Made by a program: the position numbers and the translations under genes | Part shown: positions 1 to 7,062 of the stretch, piece after piece | How the letters are laid out: each line of letters opens with the position of its first letter | Numbering within the stretch: position 1 is the stretch's first letter | The notes under the pieces: generated by a model | Database searches by the model: none | Told to the model about the DNA's origin: nothing | What the model saw: the letters and a program-made list of their open reading frames with translations, nothing else | Source: Euryarchaeota archaeon UBA39 | GTDB lineage: Archaea > Thermoplasmatota > Poseidoniia > Poseidoniales > Thalassarchaeaceae | Direction of reading: 5' to 3' | DNA: 15,436 nt | Assembly (NCBI GenBank): GCA_002503045.1 | Contig: DAQW01000030.1 | Location: forward strand, 1 to 15,436

Positions 1-1
1 A

Positions 2-391
2 AGAAAAATTGTACAATTAGCAAGAGATGTAGGGGCAAAAGAAGTTTTCTTTGCTAGTGCGGCACCTCCTGTTTTACACCCAAATGTGTATGGAATTGAC
101 ATGCCTGCAAAGGAAGAATATATTGCACACAATCGAACAAACGAAGAAATTACTCAAGCTATAGGTGCAGATTGGCTAATTTACCAATCACTTGAGGACC
201 TACAAGATGCTGTGATTGAAGCAGGAAGGGGCATTCTCACTGAATTTGATTCATCGTGCTTTACTGGAGAATACGTCTGCGGAACAATTACTCCTGAGTA
301 CTTAACATCTGTAGAAGAAACTAGAAAAGATGGGTCTAAAAGAAAGAAAAATACTTCTGATGAAACCATTGAAATCCACAATAAAGAGTGA
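2..391 (+). CDS. purF: Amidophosphoribosyltransferase, C-terminal end (5' truncated)
   Basis: The last 129 codons of a gene that begins before the window; the open frame runs from base 2 to TGA at 389-391. PurF makes phosphoribosylamine from PRPP and glutamine, the first step of purine synthesis. The fragment holds the end of the phosphoribosyltransferase domain: a segment reading ASAAPPVLHPNVYGIDMP, then IGADWLIYQSLEDL, then FDSSCFTGEYV, and an end of the form IEIHNKE. These match the E. coli PurF tail (ASAAPEIRFPNVYGIDMP, IGADGLIFQDL, terminal LEIHNEG) far better than the Bacillus type, whose tail carries Fe-S ligand cysteines (CGQCLACFTG). The enzyme is therefore probably the non-Fe-S class. 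The N-terminal glutaminase domain and the PRPP loop lie outside the window and cannot be checked. A 55-bp gap with a TATA-like element separates it from the next gene. Confidence 0.93.
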   Translation, partial: RKIVQLARDVGAKEVFFASAAPPVLHPNVYGIDMPAKEEYIAHNRTNEEITQAIGADWLIYQSLEDLQDAVIEAGRGILTEFDSSCFTGEYVCGTITPEYLTSVEETRKDGSKRKKNTSDETIEIHNKE

Positions 392-395
392 TTTC

Positions 396-403
396 AATTA
401 TAC
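396..403 (+). promoter_or_regulatory. TATA-like element upstream of the propeller/PKD gene
   Basis: AATTATAC lies 43 bases before the ATG at 447, inside the 55-bp gap after purF. An archaeal TATA box there would place transcription start near 425 with a leader of about 20 bases. No Shine-Dalgarno motif is seen before the ATG. Assigned only from spacing and AT content. Confidence 0.35.
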
Positions 404-446
404 AGAGAACGGACAGCGCTAAAGCCCGTGGGTTGATTCCAAGTAC

Positions 447-2105
447 ATGCCCCATCGAATAGAGCCCCGACGTAGGGTCCCGTGTGAAAGCAGAGTAAGG
501 GCATGTGACCTTTCTCGCGACGGAAGTTTGTTGGTTTGGACAGATGATGCATGTAAACTGCATCAACTTAGTTTAGAAGAAGAGAGTCACCCAAATACAA
601 TTGAACTTGAAGAAGAGGTGGATCATCTATTGTGTCTTCCAAACTCATCTGTGATAGTTGGTACAATTTCAAGAGATGCACATTGTATTTCAGCAAATGG
701 AGAGATTGTTTGGAGAATTAATGCTGTAGGAGGGATAGAACAACTAGTTGCCACTATAGAAAGAACTCGATTCTTAGCAATTGATGGGATGAGAAATGCG
801 ATTCTTTTTGATTCAGACGGAAATGAAATTTATCGACATACTGGGAGGCAATTCATCATCTCAGCGATTCGCCCAGATGGAGGTGCTTTTGCATTAGCAG
901 ATGACACAGGTGTTGTTGAATTAGTGTCCAGTAATGGAGACGTCATTATGACAAGAGAACCACGTTCTACCGATGGAGATAGAATTACAGCGATGACATT
1001 TCGTCCAGATGGAGTACTAGTTTTTGCATCAGAATGCAATGGACTTACTGATTCAGAAACTCCTCAAATTGCATTAGATTGTATAGCAGGAAATGGCGAA
1101 TCATTGCACATGGTAGAAATTGATTCTAATGCATCTGTACTTTTTGGAACCACACAAGGTATACTTGTAGGAATGGAAAATGGAGATGTAGAAGAACATC
1201 GAATAGGGACAAAGGAACCCATTACTTGGGCAAAAACGGGGTATGAAGTAAAAGATGTAAGACCACATGACGACGATATTATTGTTGGATCTTGGTTTCA
1301 TCTTCGAAGATTTCTTTCACCAATGGAAGAAGCTTGGTCGGTAGAACATCCAGGATTAATCGATAGAGTATCATCTGATTCAGGTGGTCGAATGATTGCC
1401 ATTTCGGGAGATAATCGGAATGATTACACCCGTATTGATCGTATTGATTTGTACGACCCTGATTCTCAACGTTTTGAAATTAATGATGATGATGCCCTTC
1501 TTATCGATGATCAAGATTTGTTTGGAGGAGCAATTGGCAGCACAATAGGAACTGAGTTAAGTGATGCATTAGAAAATACCGAAAATGCATCAAATGAAGA
1601 CTTTGAAGAAATTGAAGATTTACTTACTGATAAAGAAATGGAAATCTATAGAACGAATCAAGCAAGCGATGATGAATTAGAAAACTTGTTGACTGAATTA
1701 GAAGAAGAAGTAGATTCAGAACATGAAAATGTTTCCAATAATGAAGGCATAGATGATCTACTTGAAGGAATAATTGATGATAATTCATTTAGTGCACTTC
1801 CTCCAATTGCAGACGCTGGAGAAGATAGAGCAATCGATGTAGGGGATGATGGAACTGCAATGGTAACATTAGATGGAAGAAATTCTCAATGTTCAGATGG
1901 AGAAATAAAAGAATGGGAATGGAGAGATTCATCAGGCTTACCAATTGGAGATACGCCTGCACTAAAAGTTAGATTAAAGCCAGGGAATCATCAATTTACT
2001 CTAAGTGTTCTAAGTGACAAAGGAGTATCATCTTCAGACTCTGTTTCCATCCAAATAGATGGAGATGATGAATCTGATGATTCTTTAGATGTGCTACTAA
2101 AGTGA
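447..2105 (+). CDS. Beta-propeller protein with acidic linker and C-terminal PKD domain
   Basis: 552 residues of unknown function. Residues about 15-340 have repeated strands of WD40/PQQ-propeller type, with recurring SxDGSLLVW-, RPDGGAFALAD- and RPDGVLVFAS-like blades. Residues about 345-450 form a strongly acidic, probably disordered linker rich in Asp and Glu (DDQDLF, ELEEEVDSE, DDLLEGIIDD). Residues about 451-537 read as a PKD-like Ig fold: it opens PPIADAGEDRAIDVGD, contains VTLDGRNSQCSDGEIKEWEW and closes with HQFTLSVLSDKGVSSSDSV. The end is again acidic. No signal peptide or membrane segment is visible; the N-terminus is Arg-rich (MPHRIEPRRR), so the protein looks cytoplasmic, although PKD domains are usually extracellular. 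The ATG at 447 is the first in frame. The TGA stop touches the stop codon of the convergent etfA. Probably a scaffold or protein-interaction protein; family-level function is not recognisable. Confidence 0.85.
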   Translation: MPHRIEPRRRVPCESRVRACDLSRDGSLLVWTDDACKLHQLSLEEESHPNTIELEEEVDHLLCLPNSSVIVGTISRDAHCISANGEIVWRINAVGGIEQLVATIERTRFLAIDGMRNAILFDSDGNEIYRHTGRQFIISAIRPDGGAFALADDTGVVELVSSNGDVIMTREPRSTDGDRITAMTFRPDGVLVFASECNGLTDSETPQIALDCIAGNGESLHMVEIDSNASVLFGTTQGILVGMENGDVEEHRIGTKEPITWAKTGYEVKDVRPHDDDIIVGSWFHLRRFLSPMEEAWSVEHPGLIDRVSSDSGGRMIAISGDNRNDYTRIDRIDLYDPDSQRFEINDDDALLIDDQDLFGGAIGSTIGTELSDALENTENASNEDFEEIEDLLTDKEMEIYRTNQASDDELENLLTELEEEVDSEHENVSNNEGIDDLLEGIIDDNSFSALPPIADAGEDRAIDVGDDGTAMVTLDGRNSQCSDGEIKEWEWRDSSGLPIGDTPALKVRLKPGNHQFTLSVLSDKGVSSSDSVSIQIDGDDESDDSLDVLLK

Positions 2106-3023
2106 CTATAACGATGACAAAGCATCCTTCAATGCAGGTAAAGCATCTTCCCAGTTCGCTACAATCCCATAATCTGCCACTCCAAAAATTGGAGCATCTG
2201 CATCTTTATTGATAGCAACAATATATTTCGATGAACGCATGCCTGCAAGATGTTGTATAGCACCTGAAATACCTACTGCAATGTAAAGAGTAGGAGTAAC
2301 TACCTTTCCTGTTTGACCTACTTGGATACTATGAGAAAGGCCCCATTCATCAACAACAGCTCTTGAAGCACCAACAGCAGCTCCAATCTGATCTGCAACT
2401 GCCTCTAATTGTCCCCAATTATCGATATTGCCCATTCCTCTACCTCCAGAAATAACGATGTCTGCTTCTGAAACATCAAGACGTTCGCTGGCCTTAGCAA
2501 TAGCCTCCATCACAGTAACAGACACGTCAGACGAATGATTGACAGTAGATACTGATGCAGAACCACCTGAACCAGAAGGAGTGAAGGTATTTGGGCGAAT
2601 ACTAATCACACAATCTCCTGAAACGCTTACTTCTTCCATAGCTTTTCCAGAATATATCGGACGTGAAATAGTCAAACCGGAAGATATTCCAGTTGCATCT
2701 TGAATCACTGGGATACCACGGGCGGCTGCAACTCTAGCAGCCATCTCTCGACCATTCGGCGTGGCTGCTGTAAAGATTGTACCACCTCCAATTGCGCTAT
2801 TCAAAGCAGAAGACCAAGCACCACCATCAAAAGAAGAAAAACAATCTCCTTCGACACCTATAACAGCGCTAACGCCATCAATAGATGCAGCAGAATCTGT
2901 AGAAATACCTCCTGGGCAAAGAATTGTAGGGCTTGAACCAAGAGAAGTTGCAGCTGCAACCATCTGGGAAGTGACTGGATGTAATCCGTTTTCGTTTGTC
3001 TCAGCAATAATTGTAATATCCAT
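2106..3023 (-). CDS. etfA: Electron transfer flavoprotein, alpha subunit
   Basis: 305 residues, full length for EtfA. ETF is a soluble FAD heterodimer that takes electrons from acyl-CoA dehydrogenases and hands them to an ETF:quinone oxidoreductase or a similar acceptor. The C-terminal FAD domain is textbook: GGRGMGN, AAVGASRAVVDE, VGQTGK (Thr about 238, which contacts FAD in the family), the EtfA signature LYIAVGISGAIQHLAGM, then VAINKDADAPIFGVADYGIV. The N-terminal half is the more variable alpha/beta domain. The ATG is preceded by GGTGGTG, a strong Shine-Dalgarno that overlaps the TAG stop of etfB 11 bp upstream, so the two subunits are translationally coupled. It is the last gene of the minus-strand cluster. 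Acceptor-side ETF:QO is not in this window. Confidence 0.97.
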   Translation of the reverse strand: MDITIIAETNENGLHPVTSQMVAAATSLGSSPTILCPGGISTDSAASIDGVSAVIGVEGDCFSSFDGGAWSSALNSAIGGGTIFTAATPNGREMAARVAAARGIPVIQDATGISSGLTISRPIYSGKAMEEVSVSGDCVISIRPNTFTPSGSGGSASVSTVNHSSDVSVTVMEAIAKASERLDVSEADIVISGGRGMGNIDNWGQLEAVADQIGAAVGASRAVVDEWGLSHSIQVGQTGKVVTPTLYIAVGISGAIQHLAGMRSSKYIVAINKDADAPIFGVADYGIVANWEDALPALKDALSSL

Positions 3024-3028
3024 ACTTA

Positions 3029-3035
3029 CACCACC
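3029..3035 (-). promoter_or_regulatory. Ribosome binding site of etfA, overlapping the etfB stop
   Basis: On the minus strand the sequence reads TAGGTGGTGTAAGT then ATG. The TAG is the etfB stop, and GGTGGTG pairs with the anti-Shine-Dalgarno end of 16S rRNA. This fixes the etfA start and suggests coupled synthesis of the two subunits. Confidence 0.7.
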
Positions 3036-3796
3036 TAGATTACCTTCGCCTCATTCCTAAGTTTTTGTACAACTTCAGAAACACTATCTGCTCCATCAAA
3101 CATCTGCCCAGGCGATTTTTCAGGAGGAGGAGATTGAGAATTAATAATCGCAGCAGACCCTGAAACATCAACTCCCAAAGCACCTGAATCCATTGATTCA
3201 ATTGGTTTCTTCTTTGCCATCATTATACCCTTTACATTTGGCCGTCTTAATTCAGAAGTCGTCTTGTCAAATGCAACTACACAAGGAGCACCAACGTTCA
3301 CTCTTTCTGAACCACTAGATGCTGGGCGAAGAACATTAAATCCATCTCCATCGCTAGAAATCTCAGATGCATTGGTGACACAAGCAGCACCAATTAATTC
3401 TGCAACACCCGGCCCAGTACTGCCCGAATTAGTATCTGCAGCCTGTTTACCGCAGAAAACAATTTGAGCGCCAATTTGTTTTACAGCACCTGCCAATAAG
3501 CCTTGAATTTTGGTTGAATCTAATGCCACTAGATCATCGATGATAATGTGAACAAGTGCATCTGCACCAACAGCTGCCGCATCCCTAAGTGCCTTTTCGG
3601 AACGAGTAGGCCCACATGTGATTGCTGTTACCTTTGCACCAGATGACTCCTTCATTGCCAATGCTGCTTCAAGAGCGTACTCATCAAATGGACTAATAGA
3701 CCACTTGCTAACACTTGATTCATCGACCCTATCTCCATTAATGGAAATCTTTGCAGTTGTGTCTGGGACGTACTTGATTAATACAGCTATATCCAT
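3035..3796 (-). CDS. etfB: Electron transfer flavoprotein, beta subunit
   Basis: 253 residues, normal for EtfB. The N-terminus MDIAVLIKYVPDTTAKI matches the family's first strand and nucleotide-binding loop. SISPFDEYALEAAL and VTAITCGPTRSEKALRDAAAVGAD form the AMP/FAD-proximal core, and CGKQAADTNSGSTGPGVAEL is the typical GxxxxDxxxxxxGP region. The stretch PCVVAFDKTTSELRRP followed by NVKGIMMAKKKPIE is the recognition loop that docks to acyl-CoA dehydrogenases; the human anchor Leu appears as Val here. The ATG has GGTGG nine bases upstream. A 67-bp gap before it is the longest inside the cluster and may carry its own promoter. With gcdH in the same cluster, and a second acyl-CoA dehydrogenase nearby, ETF is the likely shared electron carrier. 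Confidence 0.97.
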   Translation of the reverse strand: MDIAVLIKYVPDTTAKISINGDRVDESSVSKWSISPFDEYALEAALAMKESSGAKVTAITCGPTRSEKALRDAAAVGADALVHIIIDDLVALDSTKIQGLLAGAVKQIGAQIVFCGKQAADTNSGSTGPGVAELIGAACVTNASEISSDGDGFNVLRPASSGSERVNVGAPCVVAFDKTTSELRRPNVKGIMMAKKKPIESMDSGALGVDVSGSAAIINSQSPPPEKSPGQMFDGADSVSEVVQKLRNEAKVI

Positions 3797-3802
3797 AATT
3801 CC

Positions 3803-3816
3803 ACCACTCTAGTGGT
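3803..3816. promoter_or_regulatory. Short inverted repeat in the etfB leader
   Basis: ACCACT-CT-AGTGGT, six-base arms around a two-base centre, lies 7 bases upstream of the etfB start. Its start-proximal arm contains the GGTGG Shine-Dalgarno core. It may be a small operator or a helix that modulates access to the ribosome binding site, or may be chance. Confidence 0.3.
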
Positions 3817-3863
3817 CCGACGAATGAAAACGCCTCTATCAAGATTCGGCTTAATCGTAAAAT

Positions 3864-4694
3864 TCACTTTTTCTCATTTTCAGGATATGGACATAATTTT
3901 TCTTCAGGTAAATCTCTAATTCGATTCAACGCACGTACGGCAATTTTCCAACCAATTACCCCTACTATAATACCCGTAAATAAGTCCCAAACATAATGTT
4001 GCTTAGTTGTCATAATACTAATACTAAGTAAGAAAAATTCGACCCAAACAAGTGAAATAAAGGCCTTAACCATCTTTGATTCAGATGATCGAATTCTCAT
4101 CCATCTGCTGATTGATCTTGTCAAAAAGTATGAATGCGCTATATGTAGACTAGGCCAAGCATTCCATGGTTCATCCATTGCATGCATATATGAAAAAAGT
4201 GTGCTGAACAATCCATCCCCCTCAAGAACAGCATCTGGAATTTGGTCACGCATATCAATCTCCGCGGGAAATATTAGAAAAATAACTGTACAAGCCAACG
4301 TTGCCACAGATAACATTTGTACTCCACCAATTAATTCCAATCGAGAATGATCGTCTTTAGGGGTACAAAGTAAAGTCACTGGATAGTATAGGAATAGAGC
4401 AATGTAAGGGACAATCATCCATGGAATAACCGGAATCAAACGGTCGATTGAAGTCTCGGGATCCCACACAGTTACTCCATTAGCTGCAACAAACTGATTA
4501 GAAGAAAAATATGGAAACGCGATGCCAAATAATCCAAAAATCAAGATATGAATTAGGAACCAATTACCTCCCAGAAAATGCCTTTGTTTCCAAGCAGGAG
4601 CCCAAATTAATGGCCACGGAGTAGAAATTTTATCCGCTATCGAATCAAGGCGCTCTTGTAGTCTGCTCACAACCGTTGATGAATAATCAGGCAT
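3864..4694 (-). CDS. PAP2-superfamily membrane enzyme (AUR1/inositol-phosphorylceramide synthase-like)
   Basis: 276 residues with about five to six hydrophobic segments (about 45-65, 88-110, 122-145, 205-225, 235-256). Two PAP2 active-site motifs are clear: NAWPSLHIAHSY with His184, and TTKQHYVWDLFTG with His233 and Asp237, the HxxxD pattern. The first classical motif (KxxxxxxRP) is not recognisable; RDQIP after the third hydrophobic stretch may stand in for it. This arrangement fits the PAP2_3/AUR1-like branch, whose members remove phosphate from, or transfer polar headgroups between, membrane lipids. In an archaeon the substrate could be an archaetidyl lipid or polyprenyl phosphate; this is inference. 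The ATG directly abuts the stop of the upstream MOSC gene with no spacer, suggesting co-translation. Confidence 0.82.
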   Translation of the reverse strand: MPDYSSTVVSRLQERLDSIADKISTPWPLIWAPAWKQRHFLGGNWFLIHILIFGLFGIAFPYFSSNQFVAANGVTVWDPETSIDRLIPVIPWMIVPYIALFLYYPVTLLCTPKDDHSRLELIGGVQMLSVATLACTVIFLIFPAEIDMRDQIPDAVLEGDGLFSTLFSYMHAMDEPWNAWPSLHIAHSYFLTRSISRWMRIRSSESKMVKAFISLVWVEFFLLSISIMTTKQHYVWDLFTGIIVGVIGWKIAVRALNRIRDLPEEKLCPYPENEKK

Positions 4695-5195
4695 CTAATC
4701 TTCGCCATCAAAAAATTTTACTGAATCGCCTTTTTTCACGATTCCTTCAGTTTTCACACTAGCATACCACCTAGACCAACCGGGATGTTTTTTCTCACTA
4801 ATTCGAGAAAATACTGAATCGGAAAAGACATGAGCTATTGTTCTACATGGAGAAGCAGCAGATGTAATCTCGATTACGGATTCGCCAATAGACAAAACAA
4901 TTCCAGGTTTTATTCTTGACCAATCGATTCCAGAAATAGTTAGATTTTCACCTACTGCCCCCTCACTAATGTGATGCCCCTCATCAATCAATGCATCAAT
5001 TAATTCCAATGAATAAATACAAACTGCTCGTTTAGGCCCCCCATGATATTTTGTATCATTCTGTCGATCCCCCTCAACACCTGCAAAACAAATCCTAGCA
5101 GATTCAACAGATTTCTTTGGCACGCCTCCATTCTGATTGACATTGATTGAAGTGATTAATCCTGATAAGACATTAATCACCCCAATATGCTTCAC
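4695..5195 (-). CDS. MOSC-domain protein (YiiM-like)
   Basis: 166 residues, a stand-alone MOSC domain. Recognisable elements are the N-terminal strand with KKSVESARICFAGVEGDRQ, the HGGPKRAVCIY motif, AVGENLTISGI, and SAASPCRTI with the conserved Cys117 that carries sulfur chemistry in this superfamily. Relatives bind molybdenum cofactor or take part in Moco sulfuration and N-hydroxylated base detoxification; the exact role here is unknown. The reading starts at GTG 5195, giving a 23-base overlap with the subtilase end. An alternative in-frame GTG at 5180 shortens the protein by five residues and the overlap to 8 bases. Neither has a clear Shine-Dalgarno, so the start is uncertain. No Moco biosynthesis gene is adjacent. 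Confidence 0.87.
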   Translation of the reverse strand: MKHIGVINVLSGLITSINVNQNGGVPKKSVESARICFAGVEGDRQNDTKYHGGPKRAVCIYSLELIDALIDEGHHISEGAVGENLTISGIDWSRIKPGIVLSIGESVIEITSAASPCRTIAHVFSDSVFSRISEKKHPGWSRWYASVKTEGIVKKGDSVKFFDGED

Positions 5196-6390
5196 GAATT
5201 TCTTGATTCGCCTCCATACATGCTACAACATCTGCTGGACGATTTGGCATTGATTCAATTCCCGCAATATGAGAAAACATAGGTTCCACATTAGACATAT
5301 TGACTACACCCCATCCTACTTGTGTACATGGAGCAACGGGTGAAATTGGAGCAGTCCCGGAAGTGGGATCCCAAGTGGAATATCCTGGATACCAAGCCGA
5401 GAGATTCAATGCATCTCTAAGATTTTGATTAGATACAGAAAGATTGGAACTATTTACCAAAAAATTTCCTCTATCTTCTGAAGCACCAGATCCCATGTCA
5501 TCTCCTAGATCTCTTAATTGAGTCAACACAAGACTGAGGATTCCGGCAGTTCGTGGAGTGGCAAACGATGTACCTGAAGTTTCATGATAACCATCTATAT
5601 CATCATGATTTGGCAACAACTGAGTCCAATCAGCAGCAATATCTGGATATGAACCACTCATTATTTCTTTTTGATCATCCCCTTCTTCAGCATAACCTGA
5701 AATTCCAATAGACCAAGGAGGTCCTGCTGTAGAATCTTGTACAGCTGGAGAAGGGCTATTATCGGCTGCACCAGTGTGGACTTTATGATTTTCAACAACA
5801 GCAACTCTAGTAGCATCTTCTATCCCAGGTACAGGAACACTACCAATTGGCCCAAATGAAGTTGTAATGATATCAACTAATGGTTGATTTGCTGCAGCCA
5901 ATACTGCTTCATCACTGAAACCTTCAACAAAGAAAATTATTGCATCAGGATTAGCATCCAAAACTGCCCCAGTCACCGCTGTTCCGTGGCCATCAGATGG
6001 ATCATCGAGAATAGGAATTTCAGTTCCATCATCAGGAGTAGTCCCTATAATTCGAGTTCCAGGAAAATACACAATATCAGTTGAAGATATAATGTCCCAA
6101 CAATCTTCCTTATCTGAGTCATATCTTTCTTGCCATGTTCCTTCTTGAGTAAGATTACAACTCATTGTCACACCCAGTCCATCCAACAACCAATCTGGTA
6201 GAGTTTCATTCAATACAAACCTCTCATGATAGACATTAATTCCAGTATCTACTGGAGCAACGACACTGTATGCGCCAAAAAGAACTTCATCAATCTCAAT
6301 TTCATTATCTTCTTTGTCTGATGACAAACATCCTGATAATGTTGAGAAAATTAGCAATAGACTGAGAAGTAATACTCTCGGCACCTGCAT
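5173..6390 (-). CDS. Subtilisin-like (S8) serine protease lipoprotein
   Basis: 405 residues. The N-terminus has a hydrophobic signal (VLLLSLLLIFSTLSGC) with lipobox LSGC, so Cys21 would be lipidated and the enzyme anchored outside the membrane. A subtilase triad can be read: Asp48 in VAPVDTGIN, His135 in DGHGTAVTG and Ser275 in SGTSFATPRTAG, with the probable oxyanion Asn211 in TGAADNSPSP. Subtilases hydrolyse peptide bonds in secreted or external proteins. Oddities: there is no inhibitor propeptide between lipobox and catalytic domain, and the Asp-His spacing is 87 residues against about 32 in subtilisin, with an insert holding Cys78 and Cys97 that could form a disulfide. The end overlaps the MOSC gene. 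The ATG at 6390 lies 30 bp after the methyltransferase stop. Confidence 0.9.
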   Translation of the reverse strand: MQVPRVLLLSLLLIFSTLSGCLSSDKEDNEIEIDEVLFGAYSVVAPVDTGINVYHERFVLNETLPDWLLDGLGVTMSCNLTQEGTWQERYDSDKEDCWDIISSTDIVYFPGTRIIGTTPDDGTEIPILDDPSDGHGTAVTGAVLDANPDAIIFFVEGFSDEAVLAAANQPLVDIITTSFGPIGSVPVPGIEDATRVAVVENHKVHTGAADNSPSPAVQDSTAGPPWSIGISGYAEEGDDQKEIMSGSYPDIAADWTQLLPNHDDIDGYHETSGTSFATPRTAGILSLVLTQLRDLGDDMGSGASEDRGNFLVNSSNLSVSNQNLRDALNLSAWYPGYSTWDPTSGTAPISPVAPCTQVGWGVVNMSNVEPMFSHIAGIESMPNRPADVVACMEANQEIREAYWGD

Positions 6391-6420
6391 GTCACTCGCA
6401 GATACCCCTTATGTTTGAGT

Positions 6421-7053
6421 TTAATCACAAGATGAACGGGCAACAATGACGAGAGTACCTGGCCATTCTTCTCCTTCATTAGCTCTAAAGGACTTCAAAA
6501 CATCAAAACCTGATGATTCTACCAATGAAATCCATTCCGATTCTGAATGAGTAGTCATTCTAACTCCAACTTTTTCTGGCCAATCTAAACTCTCTTTGTT
6601 TTCAAAATAATGATCAATACCAAAAGCAAAAACACCACCTTTGACTAACCATTCAGAATTTACCCTTTCAAGGAAAGCAGGTATATTATCAAGATAATAT
6701 AAGACTTCCATAGAATGGACAAAATCAACCTTCTCAGGGGGAGACCAAGTGGATAAATCTGCATGAAAATACATTCCTTCAGGATCTTTATCTAAAGCAC
6801 GTAAAATCATGGATTTTGCACCATCAACACCCATAGCCAAAGAACAAGAAGATTTAGTTTTCAAAGAACGGACTACCCACCCATTTCCACAACCTGCATC
6901 TATTGCAGAAAACCCTCTTTGAATGGATTCAGTAGAAATCACATCAAATGCGGCTGTTAAAATCTCTTGAACGGCTGGAGCATGGCCTTTTTCCATGCCT
7001 TCATCTTTGCCAATATCCGCCCATTCACTGAAAACATCCACTGCAAGACGCAT
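6421..7053 (-). CDS. Class I SAM-dependent methyltransferase
   Basis: 210 residues. Motif I, DAGCGNGW, is at residues 52-59 and is followed by an acidic motif II region (MGVDGAKSMI) and YFHADLSTW. VDFVHSMEVLYYLDN is the motif IV-like segment, and the C-terminal strands end in GTLVIVARS. This is a Rossmann-type methyltransferase of the Methyltransf_11/25 kind; the substrate cannot be told from sequence. The ATG follows GAGG at a 7-base spacing, and that GAGG overlaps the TGA stop of gcdH, so it is read together with gcdH. No close functional link with its neighbours is evident. Confidence 0.88.
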   Translation of the reverse strand: MRLAVDVFSEWADIGKDEGMEKGHAPAVQEILTAAFDVISTESIQRGFSAIDAGCGNGWVVRSLKTKSSCSLAMGVDGAKSMILRALDKDPEGMYFHADLSTWSPPEKVDFVHSMEVLYYLDNIPAFLERVNSEWLVKGGVFAFGIDHYFENKESLDWPEKVGVRMTTHSESEWISLVESSGFDVLKSFRANEGEEWPGTLVIVARSSCD

Positions 7054-7062
7054 TGGGTCGCC

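Noticed and set aside
2761..3060. Plus-strand 99-codon open frame over etfA
   Set aside because: It lies antisense to a well-supported etfA and has low-complexity composition, no family motif and no ribosome binding site.
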